Below are positions 1 through 7,563 of a stretch of 11,462 nt of DNA, piece by piece. How positions within the stretch are numbered: the first letter of the stretch is position 1; every line of letters begins with the position of its first letter. Below the pieces are notes generated by a model. The model was not told the origin of the DNA. It worked only from the letters and a program-made list of their open reading frames with translations, and made no database searches. Both the position numbers and the translations under genes were made by a program. Location: positions 1 to 11,462 of the forward strand of contig RXOD01006053.1 in assembly GCA_005223375.1 (NCBI GenBank), in the 5' to 3' direction. Source of the DNA: Amoebophrya sp. AT5.2. Lineage: Eukaryota; Sar; Dinophyceae; Syndiniales; Amoebophryaceae.

Positions 1-533
1 CAGCCGCTTCTTCCTCGGGCAAGGGCTTTGTCGGCAGCCTGCTGGGCTCCGCCCTCGGTGGACTGGCGGGTTCCGCGCCCTTCGACCCAAAGAGTTTTGA
101 AGAGACGCTGTGGAACGACTTTGTGCGGAAAATCCGAAGCGGGGACCTCGAAATCGCGAAAGACGGCGCCATTCGCTACGATCTGGACGCGAGTGCGCTT
201 GGCGGAGGCTGGCTCGCTCCTTTTCTCGGGGCGAGTACGTACGAGCTGGTGCTCATGCTGTTGAACATCTTCGGGCTGGTTGCGCTGGTTTACTTAAGGC
301 GATCGCAGCGACGGGCCGATGCGCGGCGGGTGGTGGAAAAACAAAGAGTAGGTAAGGTGGAAACGGATCTAGATGACTTTGTGGAAAAGCCGGCGGGGGC
401 CGCAGATAAAAATGAAAAGGAGAAAAGCAGTGCGGGTGCAATTGGGGAAAAGGTGAAAAAGGTGTCGGAGGTGAAAAGCAGAAAAGCTGCAGTTGTTTCG
501 CCCAAAGATGACTGTTGCTCATCCTGCCGCTGA
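1..533 (+). CDS. 3' part of a single-pass membrane protein, function unknown
   Basis: The reading frame is already open at the left edge (first full codon at base 3) and ends at TGA 531-533, giving 176 residues; the true start lies outside the window. I do not recognise the family. In order the fragment shows a Gly/Ser-rich stretch (about residues 3-25), an acidic/aromatic segment, a Gly-rich turn, and one clear hydrophobic span (bases 246-296, motif LVLMLLNIFGLVALVYL) followed by RRSQRR. By the positive-inside rule the following tail would be cytosolic. The tail (about 75 residues) is rich in Lys, Glu and Ala and ends in CCSSCR, whose cysteines could be acylation or metal-binding sites; that is speculation. 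A donor-like GGTAAGG at 351-357 is read here as coding because the frame stays open and Lys/Glu-rich beyond it. The coding call is fairly firm, the function is not. Confidence 0.7.
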   Translation, partial: AASSSGKGFVGSLLGSALGGLAGSAPFDPKSFEETLWNDFVRKIRSGDLEIAKDGAIRYDLDASALGGGWLAPFLGASTYELVLMLLNIFGLVALVYLRRSQRRADARRVVEKQRVGKVETDLDDFVEKPAGAADKNEKEKSSAGAIGEKVKKVSEVKSRKAAVVSPKDDCCSSCR

Positions 534-884
534 TGACAAGTACTCTCTCGGACTCGGTCTGGGATGCTTACAACTTGCGAGGAGAGTTGGGTGACCGCAC
601 ATATTCATTTTTCTGTTGCATGTTGAAAAAACAAAAAGGACGCCGTCCCATGAGGGAATCCGTGCTTCAGCTGGTTTCACTTACCGGCGCACAGATGGTC
701 TGCTCACTGGCCTCCATGAGAGAAACGCGGGCTCAAGTAGAGCGCCTGTACAACGATGAGAGTGCCAATGAACAGCTATATGTGTAAGCGCGTATCTGTT
801 GCCGTAAGAGCAAGAGTGCTGTTGAAGATTCGATACCACCGCTGCCCCCGAGTGGTCTGCCGCGTTTCGTAGTGGGATGAAAAG
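534..884 (+). other. Spacer between membrane-protein gene and channel gene
   Basis: This 351-bp stretch should hold the 3' UTR of the first gene and the 5' leader of the channel gene. A frame open from 515 to 787 has no credible protein features, so I call no gene. AG at 871-872, after a pyrimidine-containing TTTCGT, is a possible acceptor for cis- or trans-splicing 12 nt before the channel ATG. The 8-mer GGCTCAAG at 730-737 equals the 3' end of the dinoflagellate spliced leader, but 8 bases can easily match by chance. Confidence 0.4.
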
Positions 885-3360
885 ATGTTTCGCGCTTACG
901 CATTCACGTTCTCAGGCAGTGCGCCTAGCGGCGAGGAGGACGCGCTTTGTCGCGACAACCCGTTCGCGCCCCGGCCCCGAAGCACCAGGGGCACCGGCAT
1001 TGCGCCAGGCGATCCGCTCAATCTGCGGTCCTCAACTCGTGGCGCACCGCAGAGGAAGGGCCATAACGCGGGTGTTGCGGTTAAAAAAACGGAAAGCGTC
1101 ATTGCAGAGTCCCTCGGGCTGGGCGCGCTATCGAGGGAGCTGCGCCGGTCGCACCGCGAACCGGACCGCGAGCTAACGCGGTTCGAAACCCGCGTGAAGA
1201 AGATAGTGGAGGCACCGGGGTACTCTGAAAACGACCCGTGCAGAAGATACTAGCTGCAAGCAACTTTGTTTCAGTTGTTCTTTTGCACTTCTAACTTCAC
1301 CCTCACGTCAGCAGTGCGAGCCCCCTCGTTTTCTAATTTTTCTTGCTGCACTTCTTCCGAATTCGGAGCGCCACTCCAGGTTTGACGCGCTTGTGGGTTT
1401 TGTGCTGCTCGCCAACGCCACTGCCATTGCCGTCGAACAGCAGCATACGTCCCGCAACACACACGCCGCGCTGTTTTCCGTTCTCGACATTCTCTTCCTC
1501 GCTTTTTTCACGGTGGAGCTCGCGCTGCGGTACGTCCACGTGGGGGGGAGCCTGAAGTACTTCTCGAACTGGATGTGGTTCGATGTAACTGTGGTGGCCG
1601 TCGGCTTCGTCACGGATGTGATCCTGCCCCACTTCGTGTTCCGGGATGCAAGCAAGGGGGGTTCAGAAGAAGATTCTTCGTCTGCGATCAACGACTCCAT
1701 GAACGCCCTGAAGGCCCTGCGCTGTATGCGGTTGGTACGCATGTTCTCCATGGTGGAGCACCTCTGGACGCTCGCGTTGACGTTTCTCTTCAGCGCCAAG
1801 CCCTTGTTCTGGACGGTGGTGTTCCTCATGATCGTGCTCTTCGTCTTTGCGGTGTTCCTCGCGGCGCTGTGCGTGGAAGAACATCCACCGTCATCCACCG
1901 TTCCGGCCCAGACGGCGGCTCCACCCACAACTTCCTGCGCGACTTTCACCGGCTCCTTTCTCGCGCTGCTGCGCATCATGACTTTTGACGACTGGATCCG
2001 CACCATCCTGGAGCTCACGACGCAAACGCAGAAGCCCGCGCTGATGGTGTGCTTTTTCGGTATTTTTGTTGCGACCGCGAGTTTGGCCTTGATGAACCTG
2101 GTGACGGCGGTGGTGTTTGATTCCGCGAGCCGGCGCGCGGCGGAGGAGCAGGCGGTGAAGCAGAACCACTTTGAGTACCAGCTGGTCGCGCACAAGGCCC
2201 ACGTGGACGAGCTCCAGGCGCTGCTCGAGCAGCACCACGTATACACGAAAGCGCGGAAACGGCAGCTCTTCAACATCCTGCGGAAGGGGTCGTGCTGCGC
2301 GAGCCTGGAGCGCGCCCTAGACCACTTGGGGCTGACCACGGAGGAGGAGGTGGTGGGGGTGCTGCTGCCGCTGCTGGACCCGGAGCAAACGGGCTGCATC
2401 GAGCGGAACCTCCTGCTGAAGGCCATGCTAGTGCTGGAACAAGTGGGCTATAACGCTCAGGCGGCGGCGCTGGTACAGTCCGCGGCGGGCGTGGAGGGAA
2501 AGCGGTACTTTCTGTACCACGCGATGAAGCACGAAGATGGGAGTCTGCCGTTGGCGGCGCCCGGCGGAGCGAGCACGGATCCCTATTCTTGCCGGCGTGG
2601 TGGGGATCAAATAACCGGCGAGCGAATAGACACTCGCTTTGCGGTTCCGACGACGCAAAAAGTGCCGGAGCCCGTGGCGCGGCGGATCAGCTGCCGAGAA
2701 TCTTGGATGACAAAGAGTCGGAGGATCAGCGACCACTTGGAGGCGCGTGCGTTCCCAAGCACGGGCGTGAGCAGCTTACAGATGGGAACTGCTGCTCACG
2801 CCCGTGCTCGGGAACGCACACTTCTAGTAGCATTCATTCGGTTACGGTTTCGGGGACTGCAACTGCTGGCGCGACTGGAGGGAACAACCCGCCCGCCGCG
2901 CAGCCGACGGCCGGCACGTCGAAAGCGAGCTCGAGTACCAAACCGGTGTTGCAGGTGCTGATAGCGGCTACGCTTTCTTGTAAACGCGTGATGCTCCGCC
3001 GCGCTGAAAATCAGCCGAGAAGTAGTAAACGAGCACTTCCTCACAAACAAATAAATCGCCGATGAACCAGACGATTATAAATCGCCGAATCGACCACGAA
3101 CCGCTCAGGTTTATCGTGAAACAGCTTTCGCCGGGCGACCACGTGACCTTGTTGGAAGTGAGTTCCCACTACGTGACGCACGTGCTCTCCGGAAAAACGC
3201 GTGCGTTCCCAAGCACGGGCGTGAGCAGCTTACAGATGGGAACGATGTAACGCTACTGGAAGAGGGAAGTCCGCCGGACGATCTCTCAGTGCAAATGTCG
3301 TTACCGACAGACTGCGAACTGGTGGGCGTACTTGAGCCCGAACAACTAAATGACCTTTGA
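885..3360 (+). CDS. Single-domain voltage-gated cation channel (CatSper/EukCat/BacNav-like pore)
   Basis: Proposed model: exons 885-1219, 1380-2746, 2782-2947, 3109-3200 and 3236-3360, totalling 2085 nt, 694 aa plus TGA. Domains: a basic N-terminal region ending RVKKIVEAPG just before S1; S1 about 114-133; S2 about 142-164; S3 about 176-194 with WFD; S4 with arginines R226, R229 and R232 at three-residue spacing; S5 about 255-276; a pore helix and filter TFDDW (313-317); S6 about 332-358 containing LALMNLVTAVVFDSA. A charged, probably coiled-coil stretch (about 362-410) follows, then a degenerate EF-hand-like loop from D445 (DPEQTGCIERNL, lacking the usual Glu at position 12). The Ser/Thr/Pro/Ala-rich C-terminus is the least certain part. 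In this ion-transport family T/S-x-D-x-W is the CatSper-type filter, and a single 6-TM domain would assemble as a tetramer, probably passing Ca2+ or Na+. Which cation, and whether it is flagellar or plasma-membrane, cannot be told here. ATG 877 lies upstream out of frame; 885 is chosen because only its frame joins S1. Confidence 0.8.
1220..1379 (+). other. Intron 1 of the channel gene (160 nt, GT-AG)
   Basis: The N-terminal frame (codons from 885) hits a stop at 1251, while the S1 frame opens from about 1380. Joining 1219 to 1380 converts KIVEAP + FDALVG into one continuous peptide with a shared Gly codon, which is how S1 normally begins in this family. Donor GTACTCTG, acceptor CCACTCCAG. A pyrimidine-rich tract and branch-like CTAAT/CTAAC lie before the acceptor. 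Seen: sites and frame. Inferred: splicing. Confidence 0.75.
2744..2789 (+). repeat. 46-bp exact repeat, copy A
   Basis: Identical over 46 bases to 3198-3243. It starts CGCGTGCGTTCCC and ends ACAGATGGGAAC. The unit holds the 35-nt candidate intron plus 3 exon bases before it and 8 after it. Bases outside differ immediately (G versus A on the left, T versus G on the right). Confidence 0.95.
2747..2781 (+). other. Candidate 35-nt mini-intron, copy 1, in the channel gene
   Basis: Begins GTGCGTTCCC and ends CTTACAG. The upstream exon is read in the frame of codons starting at 2743. The plausible downstream coding frame (Ser/Thr/Gly/Pro-rich, starting HGN) is shifted, and a 35-nt removal is exactly what reconnects them. 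Left in place, the frame runs on to 2961 through an implausible Arg-rich tail. A 74-nt removal (2747-2820), covering the whole fold-back, would also keep the frame, so the 3' boundary is not certain. Confidence 0.55.
2747..2819. repeat. 73-bp fold-back: 29-bp inverted arms around a 15-bp loop
   Basis: Arm 2747-2775 and arm 2791-2819 are reverse complements with a single mismatch (A2757 against the complement of C2809). The left arm forms most of the candidate mini-intron and the right arm lies in the proposed exon 3. The structure resembles a tiny foldback or MITE-like element, or an introner with terminal inverted repeats. No clear target-site duplication was found at its ends. Confidence 0.9.
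2948..3108 (+). other. Candidate intron 3 of the channel gene (161 nt)
   Basis: The exon 3 frame meets a stop at 3063-3065, while a different frame encoding FIVKQLSPGDHVTLLE opens before 3109. GTTGCAG at 2948 and CCGCTCAG ending at 3108 join the two with a Val codon split 2+1. The stretch is AT-richer than its flanks and contains a 12-nt direct repeat (ATAAATCGCCGA at 3051-3062 and 3077-3088). The acceptor is convincing; the donor is the best GT in the right phase but is not a strong consensus. Confidence 0.5.
3198..3243 (+). repeat. 46-bp exact repeat, copy B
   Basis: Exact direct copy of 2744-2789, 454 bp downstream in the same gene. Unlike copy A it is not followed by an inverted copy. 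No third full copy was seen in the window. Confidence 0.95.
3201..3235 (+). other. Candidate 35-nt mini-intron, copy 2, in the channel gene
   Basis: Base-for-base identical to the candidate intron at 2747-2781. Unspliced, the frame stops at 3248-3250. Removing these 35 nt joins SGKT to HGNDVTLLEEGS and extends the protein by about 40 residues to TGA 3358-3360. The restored GNDVTLLE echoes GDHVTLLE encoded just upstream (residues 632-639 and 655-662), which independently supports the junction. Confidence 0.6.
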
Positions 3361-3971
3361 ATTATTGTTTGTCCTCCTAAAGGGAAAATTTTCTTTCTTT
3401 CTGAACAGTGATTCCCTCGCATAGACCGCGAGGTCCATACTCCGACCTGTACAGCTCAACGATTTACTGTCGATACTTTGTTTCGATCACTGGCAATATT
3501 TTGGACACAGTTGTTTCACACAGCACAAATGTTTCCCGTTCATGAAAGTAGATACGGACGTCCACCTGGAAGCGCCAGGACAGCTTGCGGACAGTTAAGT
3601 TTTCCAAGAAGAAGCCGTCAGATGTTGTCCGATGTAAATTTTTTAGTGCCCGCCCCTCGAAAAGGTCCGCCGACAAGGACACGCGTTACCACCGTGCGGT
3701 CCGCGTTTGAGAAAGTACGTGATTCCACCATCGCAGCAGTTTGTGCTAGACGTCGACGAGGGAAGGTAGAACGGACCCGTGCGTTTGTCCATGTCGAAGA
3801 GAGACTGTGAGAGCTGACACAAAGAGCTGCCCGTTGAAAGAGATTGCGTGAGCTTCGTGGTATGGTTCTATGACCCTATATGTCAAATCACCAAACCAAA
3901 TCCACTTCTTTTTCATCTTCTAGATTGATGGAACCCGCCCCGCGGTGCGATCCGAAGCTTCTTCTCCAAAC
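3361..3971 (+). other. Spacer between channel gene and ARF-like GTPase gene
   Basis: 611 bp, AT-richer than the flanking exons. It should hold the channel 3' UTR and the leader of the next gene. Short frames here (for example 3478-3810) show no coding character. The only structure I can support is the strong splice acceptor at 3902-3923. Confidence 0.5.
3902..3923 (+). promoter_or_regulatory. Probable trans-splice (or cis-splice) acceptor before the GTPase gene
   Basis: A long pyrimidine tract (CCACTTCTTTTTCATCTTC) runs straight into TAG at 3921-3923, 48 nt before the chosen ATG at 3972. In a dinoflagellate this is where a spliced leader would be joined. An out-of-frame ATG at 3928 lies between it and the main start. 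Confidence 0.45.
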
Positions 3972-5144
3972 ATGTCGAGCTCGTATTGGGACGCAGTTTG
4001 CGGTACTTTTTGGGGCCGCTGCGGGAACGGACGCGTATCGCTCGTTGGGTATGCGGTCTGTACGTGTCTTCCGTGCCGGCAGCGCGCCGCGAAAAACCGG
4101 AGAAACAGGTATCGCGACGGCACTACGGACACGACGCGTGGGAAGAAGTCCTCCGCCCGAACCGGGCAAGTTCGCAGTTGCTTGGTGATCGGCCCGGCCG
4201 CAAGCGGGAAGACGTTGTTTCTGCGGAAGTTGTCGGGTGACGACGGGGGTGCGGCAGCGGCGAGGACTTCGAGTGGAGAACGGGACTGCGAATGCTGCAG
4301 GACCGACGAAGTTGCGCCGGCGGTCCCGTGCCTTCCCGACCGCGAGAACCGGGGCTGCTACGCGCCGTATCAGCCCACGACCGGTTTCTTTCGCAAGAGC
4401 ATCTTTATGCCCAGTCTTCCTACGGGCACGACGTCTTCGTGCTCGGCAGCGGATGAAATCGTGCTCACCGAGATAGGCGGCGCGCAGGCACAGTACTGGC
4501 CGCACTTCTACGACGGGGACAAGGTTGATTCCGTGGTTTTTTTCCTGAAAGCCGACGAGGATATCGGTGAACAGCTCGAGCTATTGCGGACGTTCTACAG
4601 CGCGGTGGAGGGAAGGTTGGAGGACAGCAGCGTCATCGTGCGGATGCCAGATGCGAGCAGGACGAGGGGGAGCTCGACGGTTGCCGCGCCGGGATCTGGA
4701 AGAACGTCGAGCGCGCTCGCCAAGCCCCTGATCGTCGTCTTCTTTCATCCTGGCGAGGGCCGCGGTGTCCGTGGAAATAAAGCTGCTTCCACTAGTACAA
4801 CCAAGAGCAGCACCAGTGGCAGTTGTTCCTTCAGCGAGGCTCTGCAATCGCCCGGCGTGGAAACCGCTTCGACCGGTTCGACCTCGACAAGGGATGATAG
4901 CACTTCCGCATCGTCGATATCACCGGACGAGGACTGCGACGCGGTGGTTCGCGCCGACCCAACAGCCGCACCACCAAGGAGGGCGGCGAAAACCGGTTAT
5001 TCAGACCAGCAGCTGGAGCGCGCCACGCGACTGGTTCTCGGCGGCTCGATAGGGATTCGGGAAGTGGACTTCGTGCATTTTCGACCACACACCCCGCAAA
5101 AAGCGCTGCGTGAACTGAGTCTCGCGCTCGAACTGGACGATTAG
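3972..5144 (+). CDS. Divergent ARF-family small GTPase, ARL16-like
   Basis: 390 aa, no intron needed; ATG 3972 is the first ATG in this frame. After a Cys/Arg-rich N-terminus come a P-loop GPAASGKT (74-81), a PTTGF switch-I motif (135-139), and EIGG followed by AQAQYWPHFY (from 167), which matches the ARF-family switch II. Then come a hydrophobic strand VDSVVFFL, a further strand LIVVFFHP near 254-260, and a closing strand/helix near 355-388. ARF-family GTPases switch membrane traffic or ciliary transport. The GG not followed by Gln and the GPxxxGKT P-loop resemble ARL16 more than ARF1 or SAR1. Two oddities: the NKxD guanine-specificity motif is absent where expected (HPGE instead), and a Ser/Thr-rich insert of about 80 residues (265-345) separates the last conserved blocks. 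ARF-related is fairly sure; ARL16 is a best guess, and SRP receptor beta is the main alternative. Confidence 0.72.
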   Translation: MSSSYWDAVCGTFWGRCGNGRVSLVGYAVCTCLPCRQRAAKNRRNRYRDGTTDTTRGKKSSARTGQVRSCLVIGPAASGKTLFLRKLSGDDGGAAAARTSSGERDCECCRTDEVAPAVPCLPDRENRGCYAPYQPTTGFFRKSIFMPSLPTGTTSSCSAADEIVLTEIGGAQAQYWPHFYDGDKVDSVVFFLKADEDIGEQLELLRTFYSAVEGRLEDSSVIVRMPDASRTRGSSTVAAPGSGRTSSALAKPLIVVFFHPGEGRGVRGNKAASTSTTKSSTSGSCSFSEALQSPGVETASTGSTSTRDDSTSASSISPDEDCDAVVRADPTAAPPRRAAKTGYSDQQLERATRLVLGGSIGIREVDFVHFRPHTPQKALRELSLALELDD

Positions 5145-5748
5145 GAGGACTGCCTGTTGTTTTTTGAAGATCTGACGTACCGCAAGAGCTATTGTTTACG
5201 CAAAGGCGCGGCCAGATTGTCTGGCTTGATACAACCCAATATAGGCGTCTGTAGTTGCGGATGGCACGAAAGAAACGCGGAATCAATGCAACTGTCGTTC
5301 GTGTGGACATGGTCGGTATCGTTGTTGTGCCTTCGTGACACTTTTTTGTGACCTTCGTGTCGATCTGGAAACAGATTCAAGTCTTGTCTCGGTTTTTTCT
5401 CGTTCGGCAAAATTGGCATCTTTTTCACCATCGGTCGTTCGTTGCAGCGCCGAAGCGTAGGAAAGTACTTGCTTCGGTCGTACGTGAACTATCTTCTCGA
5501 TTGTGTTGCTCCAAAGACTGACGTTCTTCTCTTTCCCGTCTGCACTCTGACAAATTTTCAAAACCCATTCGCCAAAAAACAGACCAGGATGTGGGAAGCC
5601 GCGTGCTTTAATTTTCGCCGCCCAGCGAAGATCCCAAATCTGCCTGGATTCATTTTGCTTCGTCGTGTACCCAGTACAAGGCACTTCTAGTTGAATTTCT
5701 CAATACCTTCTAAAGCGCAACTCCATAGCTCGACTAAAGATCGCCGCC
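5145..5748 (+). other. Spacer between GTPase gene and orphan gene
   Basis: 604 bp without a credible gene; it should contain the GTPase 3' UTR and the next gene's leader. Possible acceptors near its end are CACTTCTAG (5682-5690) and CTCCATAG (5721-5728), both within about 60 nt of the next ATG. No RNA gene or repeat was recognised. Confidence 0.4.
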
Positions 5749-6716
5749 ATGTTGGGTGTTCCCGGCCTGACTCCCCTGAGCCTCTCATCGTCGCGGCCGG
5801 TCTCCCCGGGTACGGGTTCCCGTTCCCCGTCACCACGTGTCCCCCAAACGTCGACGCCGATCGTGACTCCGCGCCTCTCTACGCCGCGCCTGGTCCAGCC
5901 CAAGGACGGTGACGGCAGCAATTTGTTCGCGGACGAGGGGCACGTGTTCGCCGCGGGTAAGTGGAAACCCGGCGGGAAGATCGGCGCCGAGGACGCGCGG
6001 GCGAAGTGCAACTCGGTCGACGGGCTGTTCCACAGTGAATCCGTGATCGGCATGCCGGGGAACAACTTCGGTTTCGTACCACAGGTGCCTCAGGTAGCCG
6101 CGACCGTTTTTCCGACGCAGAAGTGGGGCAACTACACGCTGCCCAGCGGACTCGCGCACAACGGCGGGAACCGCGTCGTCATCCCGGGCTTCCAGTTCAA
6201 CCGATCGGGAGTGGACCGTACTTATACTTTTTGTTCCGCGATGCCGTGGCTACGTTTTGGAAAATAATTTTTGTTCTAGGGCTCCTTACGAGGACTTCGA
6301 TAGCCCTATATCAAGGTTTTCAACATCATCATCAACAGCTTCAGCAGGTTCTTCTTCGGTTCGATGAGTGTTGAAATCAGAAGATGAAAACGAAGCGAGT
6401 CATTGTCATTCCTTTTCGTTGCCAAATCGATCGCACAGTGCCGAAGCTGAACCTGGCGAAGGCGTCCATGTCGTACGCGAGGATTGAGACAGACGCGACA
6501 GTCACGGGCGGCAAAACAAAGACCGTGTACGCGAACCTGACGCCAAGACCCGACACCGCCACACTTACGCCGCGGCAGTTCGGGATGTCGCCGCGACTGT
6601 TGCCGTTCACCCCGGAAAAGGACCTGGAGAAGAAGTTGTTCCAGCCACTGCGACCGATAAAATTCGATTGGACGCCCTCGGTGACGCCAAGGACCTTCAC
6701 GGTGCAGGCGCACTAG
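5749..6716 (+). CDS. Orphan 248-aa protein rich in Ser/Thr-Pro-Arg motifs, two exons
   Basis: Model: exons 5749-6217 and 6439-6716 (747 nt). The start sits in GCCGCCATG, a good eukaryotic context. I do not recognise the family. Residues 1-50 are a low-complexity Ser/Thr/Pro/Arg segment with repeated SPR, TPR and TPL. The middle (about 50-155) is Gly/Asn/Phe/Val-rich and looks globular without membrane spans (for example GKWKPGGKIG, KWGNYTLPSG). The C-terminal exon repeats LTPRP, LTPRQFGMSPR, FTPEKD and VTPRTF, ending VQAH. No signal peptide or transmembrane segment is visible. The regular S/T-P-R units suggest proline-directed phosphorylation or a cytoskeletal or scaffolding role, which is inference only. 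The conserved spacing of TPR units across both exons supports the join. Confidence 0.65.
6218..6438 (+). other. Intron of the orphan gene (221 nt, GT-AG)
   Basis: Exon 1 unspliced would stop at 6265-6267. Joining 6217 to 6439 splits a Leu codon (C + TG) and gives the smooth peptide RSGVDLPKLNLAKAS. Donor GTACTTAT shares GTAC with intron 1 of the channel gene; acceptor GATCGCACAG. The removed stretch is AT-rich with stops in all frames. Confidence 0.7.
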
Positions 6717-7150
6717 CGGCTGCTGAGTACCGGCTATTTGCGATTGCGGCCGAGACGAAGATCGATGGATTGGTCTTTTCTTCGGTTGTGGTCGAGGAGG
6801 GAGCTAGGGAGGATTTTGGGAGTGAGAGATCTGATTCTGTGACTTTGTGTGATTTTCAGTTGCAGCTAAACTGATACTAACAAACTGCATCTGCACAGTT
6901 CTACAGTAAGCCATTTTCGAGTTAGAGTTTGACCACCAGCATACACGGGATAGGGGCACACAAGGGGAAAGAAGAGGCATGCTCCACCAATCACTGACTT
7001 TTGTGTGAAACTTACCCTTAATCTTAAGATATTGAAAGAACACTTCACAAATTTAGAGCATTTGAAGTATACTGTGCCACATTACAAACACGCATCAAAC
7101 GGGAGAATCATGCGAGCTATGCGCTTGCGCACCAAAACCAGAACAGGATG

Positions 7151-7197
7151 GTACGAGACGAGCGATCGACTCGTGGTCGATATCGCTCGACTGGTAC
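7151..7197. repeat. Imperfect inverted repeat (hairpin)
   Basis: Arms 7151-7170 and 7176-7197 pair around a 5-nt loop (TCGTG). Matching blocks are GTAC, AG, CGAGCGAT and CGAC, with two mismatches and a 2-nt bulge. It could be a mobile-element remnant or an RNA hairpin; nothing more can be said. Confidence 0.55.
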
Positions 7198-7489
7198 TAC
7201 CACGACGCAGTCTATTAGGGAGTGGGAAGATGGTACGACATTCATAGCCTCGCGATCTAGTTTGAAGATGTGTGGAAAGGAGTACTTGAACAAATGTGCA
7301 CTGCAGAGGAGCCGCAACGCGTTTCACTCGATTCGCTCTCGCAGAAGGAAGTGCGCGATGTCATCCATTGGAAAGACAAAGCGTCGGGTGGTCAGTACGA
7401 GAAAAACTCTGTCACTCATTATTCGATCGTCCATGTCAGGGCTAATTTCCGTTTCCAGGCACGAAGGATTCGTGATGGCGTCGCTGCGC

Positions 7490-7540
7490 TACGTCTTCGT
7501 TTACGTCTTGCTACATCACGTTTACGTCTTCGTTTACGTC
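7490..7540 (+). repeat. 18-nt direct repeat with a degenerate ACGTCTTCGTTT period
   Basis: TACGTCTTCGTTTACGTC occurs at 7490-7507 and again at 7523-7540. The intervening bases and flanks contain further partial units (ACGTCTTGCTAC, CACGTTTACG). It is a short decayed tandem array directly before the spliced-leader sequences. Confidence 0.8.
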
Positions 7541-7547
7541 ACGCGTC

Positions 7548-7561
7548 CCGTAGCCATTTTG
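7548..7561 (+). repeat. Truncated dinoflagellate spliced-leader sequence
   Basis: CCGTAGCCATTTTG equals the first 14 fixed bases of the dinoflagellate spliced leader; the 3' portion GCTCAAG is missing. It lies 17 bp upstream of the full copy in the same orientation. A 14-base match by chance in 11 kb is very unlikely. Confidence 0.8.
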
Positions 7562-7563
7562 CG

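Noticed and set aside
515..787. Small ORF after the first gene
   Set aside because: It starts without ATG, overlaps the end of a better frame, and shows no domain or composition typical of the real genes; more likely UTR.
877..1176. ORF from the first ATG before the channel gene
   Set aside because: Arg-rich product in the wrong frame; it cannot join S1, whereas the frame from 885 does so through a clean GT-AG intron.
1308..2426. Long antisense ORF (372 aa) opposite the channel gene
   Set aside because: It mirrors the GC-rich codon pattern of the + strand exon, is Ser/Arg-rich without domains, and the + strand clearly encodes S1-S6.
2747..2961. Uninterrupted C-terminus of the channel (522-aa frame without splicing)
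   Set aside because: After the 46-bp repeat the frame gives an Arg-rich, improbable tail, whereas the shifted frame gives Ser/Thr/Gly/Pro-rich sequence and connects onward to further exons.
3478..3810. 110-aa ORF in the spacer before the GTPase gene
   Set aside because: No ATG at its reported start, no domain, AT-rich codon use unlike neighbouring genes.
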